This document shows, in pieces, positions 53,970 through 63,472 of a stretch of DNA of 64,000 bases (positions are counted from its first letter, which is position 1; every line of letters begins with the position of its first letter). The stretch is from assembly GCA_000442015.1 (NCBI GenBank), contig KE561067.1:1-64000 (forward strand), written 5' to 3'. The notes under the pieces were generated by a model. The model did no database searches, had not been told where the DNA came from, and saw nothing but the letters and a program-made list of their open reading frames with translations. Source of the stretch: Rozella allomycis CSF55 (Eukaryota > Rozellomycota). The position numbers and the translations under genes were made by a program.

Positions 53970-55079
53970 ATGCTATTCAACTCTGTAGACGCACTCGCCT
54001 TTACAATTTGTGCCGCATATGTAGCATTGTATTTCTACGGTAAACGAAGAAATAAAAGCATAGTGGAAAATTGGTACATTATATTTTTATAACGTTTTAG
54101 GTATAGAAACAGTATCACGTTGTTTGAAAATCAATTTTCTAAACTTTCCGTTGATGAAAAGCACGGAATTGTAGCACTCGGAGCGAAGGACTTTATTCTC
54201 CAATTTTCTGGTAGAGATTTTGTATCAAAGTGTGAAATCGAAATAGAAGTAAAATGATACATTTGAAAACAAAGTTAAAACCCAGACATGACATACTGAA
54301 AATGATTTATGGGTATACGTTGCATAATCTAGAGGATACTGTCACAATTAGTGTGACACTTCCAGAGACGATCGCACTGCCAATTATCGCTGCCGGGCCG
54401 GAAACTGTATTAAAGCAGTGCCACAGAGAAAGATATGATTTGGTAAAAGTTGGTAACGAAATAAAAAGAATCAATTTACTCCTCTCAAGAAAGGAGCCGC
54501 CATCGCAGATTCGGTCTTAATGCTTGGAGAAAGTCATGAAGCCATGAATTTTATAATGGACTCAAATTTTAAAGAATTTATATCTAATAACGAATCCGTT
54601 TATACTCTGGAATATTTAATTATCTCAGACCAACCAGCTGACTTTACCATTGAGTAAGCCGTCTCTTTCTTGTTGTTTTAGTGCAGAGGTTTCTTCTGTA
54701 AAAGGAATAGAATTTAAATACAAGCTTAAAAATAAGAATGATTATCTTGCCATGAATGAACTTTTATTTTATATTCTGGACAAGATCGAGCAAATGAAAT
54801 TATCACCGGAAACTCTCCAGAAGATCAAAAATTCGAGAAAAGAAGCCGCTGAAGTCATATACAGAAAAACAAGAAAAGATAGAGAAAGGGTAACTGAGTA
54901 ATGTTTGCCAATATGAATAGATTGCCCAAGAAAAGAAAATTGAAAAAAGAAGAATGGAAGAAAGAAGAATGCAAAAGCTTTCCCCAGAAGAGCAACGAAA
55001 ATTTGAAGAAAAAATGAAAAAGAAAGAACAAAAGAAGAATGTAAAGAAGGGTCGTTTGCTTTTAACAGTTGGGCGCTAA
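53970..55079 (+). CDS. CCDC47: CCDC47/calumin-like ER protein (PAT complex)
   Basis: Six exons are joined by introns of 26-31 nt. An N-terminal membrane helix (LAFTICAAYVALYFYG) is followed by the DUF1682 core (NWYRNSITLFENQFSKLSVD, ALGAKDFILQFSGRDFVSKC, KPRHDILKMIYGYTLHNLED, YLIISDQPADFTID, LLFYILDKIEQMKLSPETLQ). A Lys/Arg/Glu-rich tail follows, with KIEKRRMEERRMQKLSPEEQ. CCDC47 pairs with Asterix/WDR83OS as an intramembrane chaperone at the multipass translocon. Together with the TRAP-beta gene at 1897 it reports a conventional ER insertion machinery. Unspliced it would appear as three unrelated short frames. Confidence 0.85.
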
Positions 55080-55226
55080 TTAATAGAATAATAAATATTA
55101 TTACATTACAAAAAAAATTCTTTTCCATTGATTAAAAGTTTCTCTCCTCTTCAAGAAGATTAACTTTGATTAGAAAAGCTTTAACGGCTATAAAAAGCCA
55201 AAGGCTATACGCTAACCCAAAGCTAT

Positions 55227-56013
55227 ATGAATCGTTATTCTTCAGATTTGCTTAAATTTCTACTTTACTTGGTCAATTTTCTTGCATTGGTATACAGATT
55301 AAGGTTTCTTATATTTAGATTGGAGGATTGGCATTGGTTGGGCTGTCAATTGCAGCAATAGTTGAACAAAATTCAATTCACGATTTTGTCATGTAATAAC
55401 ATCTTTTAGAATTTTATTAGGATGGGATATCCGGTTTCGTTGCTGATAATCGGGGCACTATTCGTTTTGTTGGGCTTATTTGGCATGTGGGCAACGGGTG
55501 TTCAGTCTGTACGTATGATCAGACTAGTAATGATTACTAATGAACTCTATTAGTACCTAATTGTACTCTCCATTATAATTATCCTGCAAGTTGTCCTTAC
55601 AGCAGTTGCATTATCTCAACATGACAAAGTAAAAACACTCTTTACGAATAATAGATTGATTCTATGGTGAAAGATGGATGGTATAGCGCCAATCCATCTG
55701 TTATTCAAAACGTCGAACAAATGTTTGAGTGCTGTGGGTACAGGAATGTTCTGGATCATGCAATACCTGCAGATTGCACTAAAGATCCCAATTTTGGTTT
55801 TAAGAGATCTTGCAGATACCAAGTAATGAAATCAAAATTCTTTTAGAGATTGTCACTTTGGCTCAAAGGCATACAAGATTATTGGGTATAGTTGGGCTCA
55901 TCCTTGGGGTCATGGAATTCGTAGCGTTAATATGTGCTAGCATTTTATTATATCAATTGGGAGGAGAAGACTGGAAACGAGAAGGAAGTATTCTTGAAGA
56001 AGCAAGAAGGTAA
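55227..56013 (+). CDS. Tetraspanin
   Basis: Six exons are joined by short introns. Four hydrophobic segments are present, with helix 1 MNRYSSDLLKFLLYLVNFLA, helix 2 PVSLLIIGALFVLLGLFGMW, helix 3 YLIVLSIIIILQVVLTAVAL and helix 4 LLGIVGLILGVMEFVALICA. The large loop holds the hallmark FECCGYRN and further cysteines (ADC, RSC). Tetraspanins organise surface membrane microdomains, and fungal Pls1-type members act in host penetration. Equivalence to Pls1 is not claimed. At the helix 2-3 loop a 27-nt intron inside a 45-nt stretch is the preferred model, leaving VRMIRL as coding. Confidence 0.82.
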
Positions 56014-56192
56014 AAGGTTAATGTTCATCAAACTAGCTGGTTAGATTAAATCGAGAGGGGGCAATCCCCACATATCAATCAGCCCGCCCATAATAAATTT
56101 CATTTCAATTTGATTACTTTGAATCTATATTTATATATTCTACTATTTTTAGACGTTTTTTTGAAACTTGAGACTACCCCTTTGAAACAAAA

Positions 56193-56807
56193 ATGCTTGG
56201 ACGTGTTAAAATCCTGTTTTGCGTATTCGCTACAATCTTAGCTTCCCCTGACAAAGTAGCCAAAATAATAGATGTTAAGGGTCGATTGGTCAAAGTTCGC
56301 GGCAAAGAATATTTTGAAGAATTAGTAACTACAGATAATATCTACATGACTGATCAAAATAAACTACAAGCTATTGATCACAAGAAGAAGCATTCTGTAT
56401 ATGATTTGAGCGGTAAAAAGGTCGGAGGATGCGAAAAAGAAGAACTCGATATTCCACTAAACGATGTGTACGTTGAAATCAAAGGCGACAAAATTGGCAA
56501 TGAAAAAGTCAATGAAGGAACTATTGGCGAGAATAAACAATTGAAGCGCGAATTAGACGCTCATAATACTTCAAAGTCATCGACGGCAACGAAAAAGTTA
56601 ATTGAAGAAAAATCAGTGAACGGCGATGCCAGTTACACAATTGAATTTATGGATCCATATATTCTCGCTGGAATAATAACGTTTTCCATATTTCTCTCGC
56701 TAACTATATTAATACTTACAATTAAGAGAATCAAGAAAAGTAAAAACGTTGAATATTCTAGTCTTTCAACTTCAAGTAAAGAGGGCCTTACAAGTAATCT
56801 GGCCTAA
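56193..56807 (+). CDS. Type I membrane protein of unknown function
   Basis: The single exon has 204 residues. A signal peptide (MLGRVKILFCVFATILA) precedes a charged luminal or extracellular part rich in Lys and Glu. One transmembrane helix (ILAGIITFSIFLSLTILILT) follows, then a basic stop-transfer (IKRIKKSKN) and a short Ser-rich cytosolic tail. No domain or conserved motif is recognised. Intronless genes for secreted or surface proteins are a pattern here (tyrosinase, CAP proteins, secreted GTPase, this one). Confidence 0.6.
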   Translation: MLGRVKILFCVFATILASPDKVAKIIDVKGRLVKVRGKEYFEELVTTDNIYMTDQNKLQAIDHKKKHSVYDLSGKKVGGCEKEELDIPLNDVYVEIKGDKIGNEKVNEGTIGENKQLKRELDAHNTSKSSTATKKLIEEKSVNGDASYTIEFMDPYILAGIITFSIFLSLTILILTIKRIKKSKNVEYSSLSTSSKEGLTSNLA

Positions 56808-57034
56808 CTGATTAAGTCAATAAATATTTTTTGAATTCTAAAAGGCATTTTAATGACATATTCATCGATATACTTAAAGGGTAATATCAGTGAGATTGAT
56901 CCCCTAATCCCTTCACCTTGGCACTTGATTTCGGCATTAAATATCCATTTAACTATTGGACAATGCAAGAAGTTTTCACCACTACATCGACTTATTATCT
57001 ATTAATATAATCCTTGCATTTGAGAACATATTCT

Positions 57035-57042
57035 TATAAATA
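57035..57042 (+). promoter_or_regulatory. TATA box of first CAP gene
   Basis: TATAAATA lies 51 bp upstream of the ATG at 57086. The same octamer occurs at 51 and 50 bp before the other two CAP genes, which supports a real core promoter element. Confidence 0.65.
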
Positions 57043-57085
57043 GCAATTGATCACTATTTCTAAAAATAGATTTAAGTGCTTCATN

Positions 57086-58054
57086 ATGTCGATTTTTTCT
57101 TTTCTTTTCGCAGTTATATTTAGCTTTTGCTCAGGTACGATGAGCCCTTCCGATGCCAATAAACTTTTGGCTTTGACAAATCAACACCGCGCATCTCTCG
57201 GGCTTAACGCCCTGCAGCTAGATTCCAAATTAACAGCTGCCGCTGAAGGACATTCCAATGCTCAAGCCCAAGCTAAAACTATGGGACATTTTGGTTTTGA
57301 GAATAGGATGGCTACCTGTGGCTTTCCAGGATCCGATTGGGCTGAAAACGTGGGAATGACACAAAGACGCCCAATCGATGTCGCTTTCATGCACCAAATG
57401 TGGTTAGATTCACCAGGACATCGGCGAAATATTGAAAAGGTTGGTCTCACACATGTAGGATTTGGGTTAGCAGCCAATCCCGATGGGGATTATTTGTTCT
57501 ACACAGAATTCTTTTCTGCAATATCTTCAGGATCAAAGTACAAGGGTACGCAACCTCAAGTTCAACAACCGTCAAGTTATCAAGGATCTCCATCAAATGG
57601 CCATCGTTCATTATACGACACTTCTACTGGCGCAGGCGCACCTACAACGAAGAAAGGATGTAAGAACTCAATCAAATCAGGAGCAGGTATTCCTCAAATT
57701 CCAAATGCTTCAACTCAAAATACGTCAACTCCAAATACTTCAACTCCAAATACGTCAACGCCAAATACATCAACACAAAATACGGGAACACAATCCCCTG
57801 ATGGAAATTCAGGAGATCAACATTCTGCGCCTTCTTTGGAGTCATTGATTAAAGACACTCTTGGCGATCTTATGAATGGAGATTATTCAAATTCGCAAAC
57901 CCAAGATTCAAGCGATCCAAACGCACATCAAACCCAATACTCCAAAAAGACATACAAGATTAATAATTCCGGTCAAGGAGGCCCTAATGTTACTGTGTAC
58001 CAGTTCTTTATTATATCAAATGGTGGTAAAGACTCGGGAGAGGTGAAAAAGTAA
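57086..58054 (+). CDS. Secreted CAP/PR-1 (SCP/TAPS) protein 1
   Basis: ATG immediately follows the N at 57085. Signal peptide MSIFSFLFAVIFSFCSG is followed by a CAP domain at about residues 20-155: ALTNQHRASLGLNALQLDSK, AAAEGHSNAQAQ, DWAENVGM, HRRNIEKVGLTHVGFGLA, YLFYTEFF. The His and Glu residues of the CAP cavity are present. The C-terminal half is a low-complexity Gln/Ser/Asn region with repeated NTSTP units. CAP proteins bind lipids or sterols outside the cell and are frequent in host-associated fungi. Two paralogues follow at 61400 and 62362. The upstream sequence next to N may be incomplete. Confidence 0.88.
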   Translation: MSIFSFLFAVIFSFCSGTMSPSDANKLLALTNQHRASLGLNALQLDSKLTAAAEGHSNAQAQAKTMGHFGFENRMATCGFPGSDWAENVGMTQRRPIDVAFMHQMWLDSPGHRRNIEKVGLTHVGFGLAANPDGDYLFYTEFFSAISSGSKYKGTQPQVQQPSSYQGSPSNGHRSLYDTSTGAGAPTTKKGCKNSIKSGAGIPQIPNASTQNTSTPNTSTPNTSTPNTSTQNTGTQSPDGNSGDQHSAPSLESLIKDTLGDLMNGDYSNSQTQDSSDPNAHQTQYSKKTYKINNSGQGGPNVTVYQFFIISNGGKDSGEVKK

Positions 58055-58156
58055 CAGTCAGTTCAATCAATAAAAAATAATTTTTGATCTTATAAAATTG
58101 ATTTTTTATAATCATTTCTTTGATTCTCCATAGTTTTGAGCGGGAACAAAGCCACA

Positions 58157-61100
58157 ATGGTAAAGGTACTCAATGTAGCTGAAAAACCTTCTATGGCGAA
58201 AGCCATAGCAGATCATTTATCAAACCATCAATTTAGCACTGTATACTATAAGATAATAATATTTGTAGAGAAAAGGCGTAGACAAGTATTGCAACAATTT
58301 TGATTTTATTGTGTACCAGCAAAGAAACCAGATGCAGTGTGAGATGACAATGACGAGTGTTCTTGGACATGTAATGGAATATGCGTTTCCAGACGAGACG
58401 AAGAGTTGGACAGGCTATCCAGTTGAAAATATGTTTTCCATACCGATAGTGAAAAAAGTTCATCCAGTAGAGGCATGATAGATTAATAATAGGACAAGGA
58501 GAGAATAAAGGTTAATTTGGAGAGGGAGAGTCGAAAAGCAGAGTGGCTAATTATTTGGACTGATTGTGACAGAGAAGGCGAGAATATTGGGATGGAAATT
58601 TCAGAAATATGCAGACGGGCGAATCCAAGACTATTAGTGTATAGAGCCAGATTTTCTGTTGTCAATGGAAGGTTTGAATGATTTTGTTTGAAGAGTAGGG
58701 AGTTGAAGAATTCATTTGAGAATCTGTCGCAGATAGATGTGAATATGAGTATGGCGGTTGATACGAGACAAGAGCTTGATTTAAGGATTGGGGCTGCCTT
58801 TACGCGCCTTCAAACGATAAATTTACAAAGCAAATTTAAGAGTTTAGAAAAGACTGTGATATCGTATGGCCCATGCCAATTTCCAACGCTTGGATTTATT
58901 GTTGATCAGTATAGAAAAAATAAAGATTTTGTTTCTGAATGTTTTTGGAGTTTGACGGCAACGTTGGAAAAGGAAAATAAGAATTGCGTTTGTTCATGGG
59001 CCAGGGGAAGCATATTTGATGAAAGAGTTGTTGAACTTTATAAAACGATTTGCCAAAGAAGCCCGATAGCCAGAATAATGAAAGTGGATGAAAAGGCTAC
59101 AAAGAAATAGTAATAGAGATGATTGAATGAAATAGTCGACCCTTGCCATTGACAACTGTTGAATTTCAAAAGTTTGGCACGCGATATTTAAAGATGAGTT
59201 CGCACAAACTGATGAATGTAAGTTGATTCTATTTTATTGAAAGATTGCAGAGAAATTGTATAACAGGGGTATAATTAGTTATCCTAGAACAGAAACAGAT
59301 GTATTTGAGAATGGAATTGATTTGAAGGGGTTGATTCAAAAACATTGCGATAACGAAATTTGGGGAAATTATTGCCAGGGTTTAATGCAGGGGTCATTTA
59401 TGTTCCCAAGAAAAGGAAAACACAACGACAAGGCGCATCCCCCAATCCATCCAACGATGAATGTAAATAATTTGGAAGGAGAAGAATTTAAAGTTTATGA
59501 ATTTATAACGAGAAGGTAAAATAGAATAATTGAATGGGAAAGATTTTTAGCTTGTTGCTCAAAGGATGCGTTAGGCGTTGAAACAAAAGTTGAAATAAAA
59601 ATTGCTGATGAAACGTTTGCATGTTCGGGGCTTTTGATTACGGAAAGAAATTATTTAGAAATTTACATTTATGATAAATGGAATGAAAATAGTTTACCAA
59701 AATTAATTGTTGGTGAAGAAATCAAAGCAAAAATTTCAAAAACGAATGGAAAGACTACTGCGCCACCATTGTTAACTGAAGGCGATTTGATTGGATTGAT
59801 GGACAAGAATGGGATTGGCACTGATGCAACAATTCATGATCACATTAAGAAAATTCAAGATAGAAATTATGCGAAAAAGACTTCAAAGGGTTTCATTCCA
59901 ACGCCACTTGGTCTTTCTCTAGTTGAAGGCTACGACGCTTACAATTTTGATCATTCTTTAACAAAGCCCCAATTAAGAGCTTTAATGGAATCTGAAATGA
60001 ACAATGTTTGTCAAGGTTTAAAATCTAAAAATCAAGTTTTAGAACAGGGAATCAATTTATACTTTAATTTATTCATTAAAACTAAAAATTCTATCAATTT
60101 GTTATTGCAGGTAAAATGTTATGACTTTCTAAAAATAGGTATGGCTTAGTGTTAATCTATTTTTAGAAAGTTTCAGAAAATTTGAATCAAGAAATTTCAG
60201 AAGATGACCACGTTGAGATAAATCGACATTCAAATTATGTTCAACCGTCAAACAATTCAAATTCAAATTATGTTCAACCGTCAAACTCAAATTCAAGTTC
60301 AAGTTATGTTCAACCGTCAAATTCTTTTTCTTCAAACACATCAAATACTTTTTCTTCAAACTCTTCTAACTCNGTTCAACCGTCAAACAATTCAACTTCC
60401 AACTCATCAAACTCCTTTAACCCTTCAAACACATCAAACTCATATAACCCTTCAAATCCATCGCTGGAACAAAATACAAATTCCCCTCCTTGTAGCTGCG
60501 GTTTAAATTCATTTCTCTTCACAGTCAAAAAACAAGGCCCCAATCTTGGCAAAAAATTCTATTCTTGCTCAAAACCTCAAAATGAAAAATGCGATTTTTT
60601 TCAGTGGCTTGATCCTCCAATAGATCAGTCTGCGCCACAAAGATCTGTAGATGATTTTGGCTCTTCAATATCTTGTAACTGCAATAAAATAGTCCAATTA
60701 AAAACTGTCCAGAAATCTGGCCCAAATTATGGGAAAAAGTTTTATTCTTGTTCTACTTGCGATTTCTTTCTGTGGAGTCTCAACGACTCTTCCCACAGTC
60801 AATCCATTCAAGAGGCAATCAAATGCGATTGTGGGTTGGAATCTGTTTCTTTCACGTGTCAAAAGCCTCCAAATAATGGAAGAAAATTTTTTAAATGTCC
60901 AAAACAAAGTGGAATGAAATGTTCGTTTTTTCAATGGGCTGATGAACATTCAACTACAAGGGTTGATCATAGTACAAGAGTTAATTACAATTCAAGAGAT
61001 AGCAGCAATACATGGGATAACGCTAATACATGGGATAACAACAATTCAAGGGTTAATCAATATAATTCAAGGTCTAATCATAATTCTTCTAATACAAATT

Positions 61101-61229
61101 CATATAATTCAAATGCAAACGTTGATTGCTTTCTTTGCAAACGAGTAATCTTTTCGTATTTCATTTAATCTTTAGAAGGGACACTTTGCTAATAATTGTC
61201 CATCAAAGAAGAGAAGGCAAAATCATTAA
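58157..61229 (+). CDS. TOP3A: DNA topoisomerase III alpha with three GRF fingers and a zinc knuckle
   Basis: About ten exons are separated by short introns. The Toprim domain has VLNVAEKPSMAKAIADHL and WTDCDREGENIGMEI. Type IA core motifs are RQELDLRIGAAFTRLQT, SYGPCQFPTLGFIVDQY, the catalytic tyrosine in GIISYPRTET, and KNGIGTDATIHDHIKKIQ. It decatenates double Holliday junctions with RecQ helicase and Rmi1. After a Ser/Asn/Gln-rich repeat linker (SNYVQPSN units, interrupted by N at 60373) come three GRF-type fingers (each C-x-C ... GKKFYSC ... FFxW) and a final CFLCKRKGHFANNC knuckle. An exon-less intron pair sits at 60111-60166, annotated separately. Confidence 0.93.
60111..60166 (+). other. 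Two stacked 28-nt introns with inverted-repeat ends
   Basis: 60111-60138 and 60139-60166 each begin GTA and end TAG and abut. Upstream exon ends LLLQ and downstream begins KVSENLNQE in the same phase. Removing only one leads to a stop within 15 codons. ACTTTCTAAAAATAG at 60124-60138 is the exact reverse complement of 60157-60171, so the second unit can fold into a 15-bp hairpin with an 18-nt loop. Confidence 0.75.
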
Positions 61230-61348
61230 TTTATCATATAAACACATTTAAAACTCATTATATAATTAAATTCTATTGTTAAGGTATAAGACGCTATAAC
61301 ACTTCAATGGGATCTCGATCTCTTCAGCCTATATATATCACCGATGTC

Positions 61349-61356
61349 TATAAATA
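61349..61356 (+). promoter_or_regulatory. TATA box of second CAP gene
   Basis: TATAAATA lies 51 bp upstream of the ATG at 61400, the same word and distance as at the first CAP gene. Confidence 0.65.
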
Positions 61357-61399
61357 ACTATCTCGATATATTTAGACGAACGAGAAGTCCCTGTTACAT

Positions 61400-61960
61400 A
61401 TGTATCGTTGTATCTTTCTTTTGTTTTCTGCATTCGTATTTGACTATTGCTCAGCTACTATGAGCTCTGCCGACGCAAATAAGCTCTTGGCTTTGACAAA
61501 TCAGCATCGTGCTTCCATCGGTTTAAATGCATTGCAATTAGATGGCAAATTAACCGCTGCCGCAGAAGGACATTCCATTGCTCAAGCTCAAACAAAAACT
61601 ATGAGCCATAATGGGCTTGACAGTCGAATAGCAAACTGCGGGTTTCCAGGAATCGTTTGGGCTGAAAATGTTGGCATGTCAGAAAACAAGCCAATAAATG
61701 TCGCTGAAATGCATAAAGGCTGGTTGAATTCACCGAAACATCGAGCAAATATTGAAAAGGCGGGTCTCACTCATGTAGGATTCGGTTTGGCTGCCAATGG
61801 AAATTTTTTGTACTATACTGAATTTTTTGGTGGAGTCGCGTCGGGTTCTAAATACAGTGGCACAAAACCACAAGGTCGACCATCAAACAGTCAAAGATCT
61901 TCTTCGACTGGTCGCCGCTCATTGTCCGATCAGTTAGCAATCAACAGGTTCAAACGTTGA
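61400..61960 (+). CDS. Secreted CAP/PR-1 protein 2 (short)
   Basis: Intronless, 186 residues. Signal peptide MYRCIFLLFSAFVFDYCSA is followed by a CAP domain closely similar to its neighbours (ALTNQHRASIGLNALQLDGK, VWAENVGMSENKPINVAEMH, GLTHVGFGLAANGNFLYYTE). It ends soon after the domain with a short basic tail (GRRSLSDQLAINRFKR) instead of the long Gln/Asn-rich extension of the other two. The body is most like CAP protein 3, from which a local tandem duplication is inferred. Secreted lipid-binding role as for the family, not shown directly. Confidence 0.9.
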   Translation: MYRCIFLLFSAFVFDYCSATMSSADANKLLALTNQHRASIGLNALQLDGKLTAAAEGHSIAQAQTKTMSHNGLDSRIANCGFPGIVWAENVGMSENKPINVAEMHKGWLNSPKHRANIEKAGLTHVGFGLAANGNFLYYTEFFGGVASGSKYSGTKPQGRPSNSQRSSSTGRRSLSDQLAINRFKR

Positions 61961-62070
61961 TCACTGTATCTGGATGGGTTATTTCTCTCCATCAAAGAAG
62001 AGATGTAATATATAATAAACCCTTTTAAATGTCAATCAATAGTTAAAAGTTGTAATAACCGCGGTTTCGT

Positions 62071-62304
62071 TTATTTTCGTAAAAAATGATATATTGCGTC
62101 CAACGTGTCATGAAATATGCTCTGAACTCTATATAATTTTGGATCCAGCCTGGGTTTAGGGAGTTCATTGAGTGATGAATCTTCCAGTTCGAGATTGTCA
62201 TGTATGATGTTCTTGGGACCACTTTGATAAATGTAGCAGCCAAATAAAATGTAGCCTGCTTCAATTGATCTAAACATTCTGCCAATTGAATACATTTTTA
62301 TCAT
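62071..62304 (-). CDS. Small conserved-looking protein of unknown function
   Basis: ATG at 62304 opens a 77-residue frame (MIKMYSIGRMFRSIEAGYIL, HDNLELEDSSLNELPKPRLD, DTLDAIYHFLRK) with mixed composition unlike a random frame. Its ATG lies 8 bp from the TATA box that serves the third CAP gene on the other strand, so the two would share a promoter. The competing overlapping frame at 62043-62285 is less protein-like. No family is recognised. Confidence 0.45.
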   Translation of the reverse strand: MIKMYSIGRMFRSIEAGYILFGCYIYQSGPKNIIHDNLELEDSSLNELPKPRLDPKLYRVQSIFHDTLDAIYHFLRK

Positions 62305-62311
62305 CTTTGTC

Positions 62312-62319
62312 TATAAATA
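62312..62319 (+). promoter_or_regulatory. TATA box of third CAP gene
   Basis: TATAAATA lies 50 bp upstream of the preferred ATG at 62362. Surrounding bases (TCTATAAATA) match those of the second CAP gene. Confidence 0.65.
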
Positions 62320-62361
62320 GCATCGTACGTTATATCCATGCAGGAGAAGTCCCTGTTTCAT

Positions 62362-63435
62362 ATGTATCGTTGTATATTTCTTTTTTGTGTATTTGTATTT
62401 AAATATTGCTCAGCTACTATGAGCTCTGCCGACGCTAATAAACTCTTGGCTTTGACAAATCAACATCGCGCGTCAATAGGCTTAAATGCGCTGCAGCTGG
62501 ATAGCAAATTAACCGCTGCTGCAGAAGGACATTCAGTTACTCAAGCTCAAACAAAAACTATGAGCCACAATGGGTTTGACAATCGAGTCGCAACGTGTGG
62601 GTTTCCAGGAAAAGTATGGGCTGAAAACGTGGGTATGACAGAAAATAAGCCGATAAATGTCGCTGAAATGCATCAAGGCTGGCTGAATTCACCGAAGCAT
62701 CGCGAAAATATTGAAAAGGTGGGCCTCACTCATGTGGGATTTGGTTTGGCTGCCAACGGAAATTTATTGTATTATACACAATTTTTTGGTGGAACTTCAT
62801 CAGGGTCGAACTACAGTGGAGCAAAACCACAAAGTCAGCAACCATCAAGTTATCAAGGATCTCCTTCAAATGGTCATCGTGCCCTGTCTGATAATTTCGC
62901 AGGCAATAATGGCGGGTCTGCGGCTAATAATTCGCCCGCATTTAATAGTGAACCTACTGGCAATAACATGCCGACTAATAGTGGCGATAACATACCAATG
63001 AAGGGTATCAGACCTAAGCAATCAAAGTCGCGTGGAAGTGGCATTCCTCAAGTCCAAAATCAAAATGTACCGAATAGTTCGGAGGAAAATGTTCCATCTT
63101 TTCAAGGAAATTCAAGTGGAAATCAAGCTATGCCTTCTATGCCTTCTATGGATGCCTTTTTCGGAAACATATTTGGTGGACTTATGAACGGACAACAGCC
63201 AAATTCTCAAACTCAGTATTCCAGTGATCCAAACGCTCACCAAACCCAATATTCAAGCGATCCAAACACCAAACAAACCCAATCAAAAGGAAATGGTTCA
63301 CCGACATCCGGTTCTCAACCATTTAATTTACCAGGACCAAACAACTTACAATCTAATTGCGCCAAGGGTGCACCTTCCAATGGANTAAACTTTAACTCTT
63401 TTAGAGAAAATATTTTATTTCAGTTTTTTGACTAG
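62362..63435 (+). CDS. Secreted CAP/PR-1 protein 3 (long)
   Basis: Start is set at 62362 because the paralogue at 61400 begins with the same MYRCIF and its upstream bases, also shared, contain no ATG. An in-frame ATG at 62338 is the alternative. Signal peptide, then the CAP domain (ALTNQHRASIGLNALQLDSK, MSHNGFDNRVATCGFPGKVW, GLTHVGFGLAANGNLLYYTQ), then a Gln/Asn/Ser/Pro-rich extension with SSDPNAHQTQY and SSDPNTKQTQ repeats shared with CAP protein 1. The N at 63385 lies near the end, so the last 17 residues (after SNG) are doubtful. Confidence 0.88.
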   Translation: MYRCIFLFCVFVFKYCSATMSSADANKLLALTNQHRASIGLNALQLDSKLTAAAEGHSVTQAQTKTMSHNGFDNRVATCGFPGKVWAENVGMTENKPINVAEMHQGWLNSPKHRENIEKVGLTHVGFGLAANGNLLYYTQFFGGTSSGSNYSGAKPQSQQPSSYQGSPSNGHRALSDNFAGNNGGSAANNSPAFNSEPTGNNMPTNSGDNIPMKGIRPKQSKSRGSGIPQVQNQNVPNSSEENVPSFQGNSSGNQAMPSMPSMDAFFGNIFGGLMNGQQPNSQTQYSSDPNAHQTQYSSDPNTKQTQSKGNGSPTSGSQPFNLPGPNNLQSNCAKGAPSNGXNFNSFRENILFQFFD

Positions 63436-63472
63436 CTCGACTAATACCACCTTATTATCCGGGGACTTTAAA

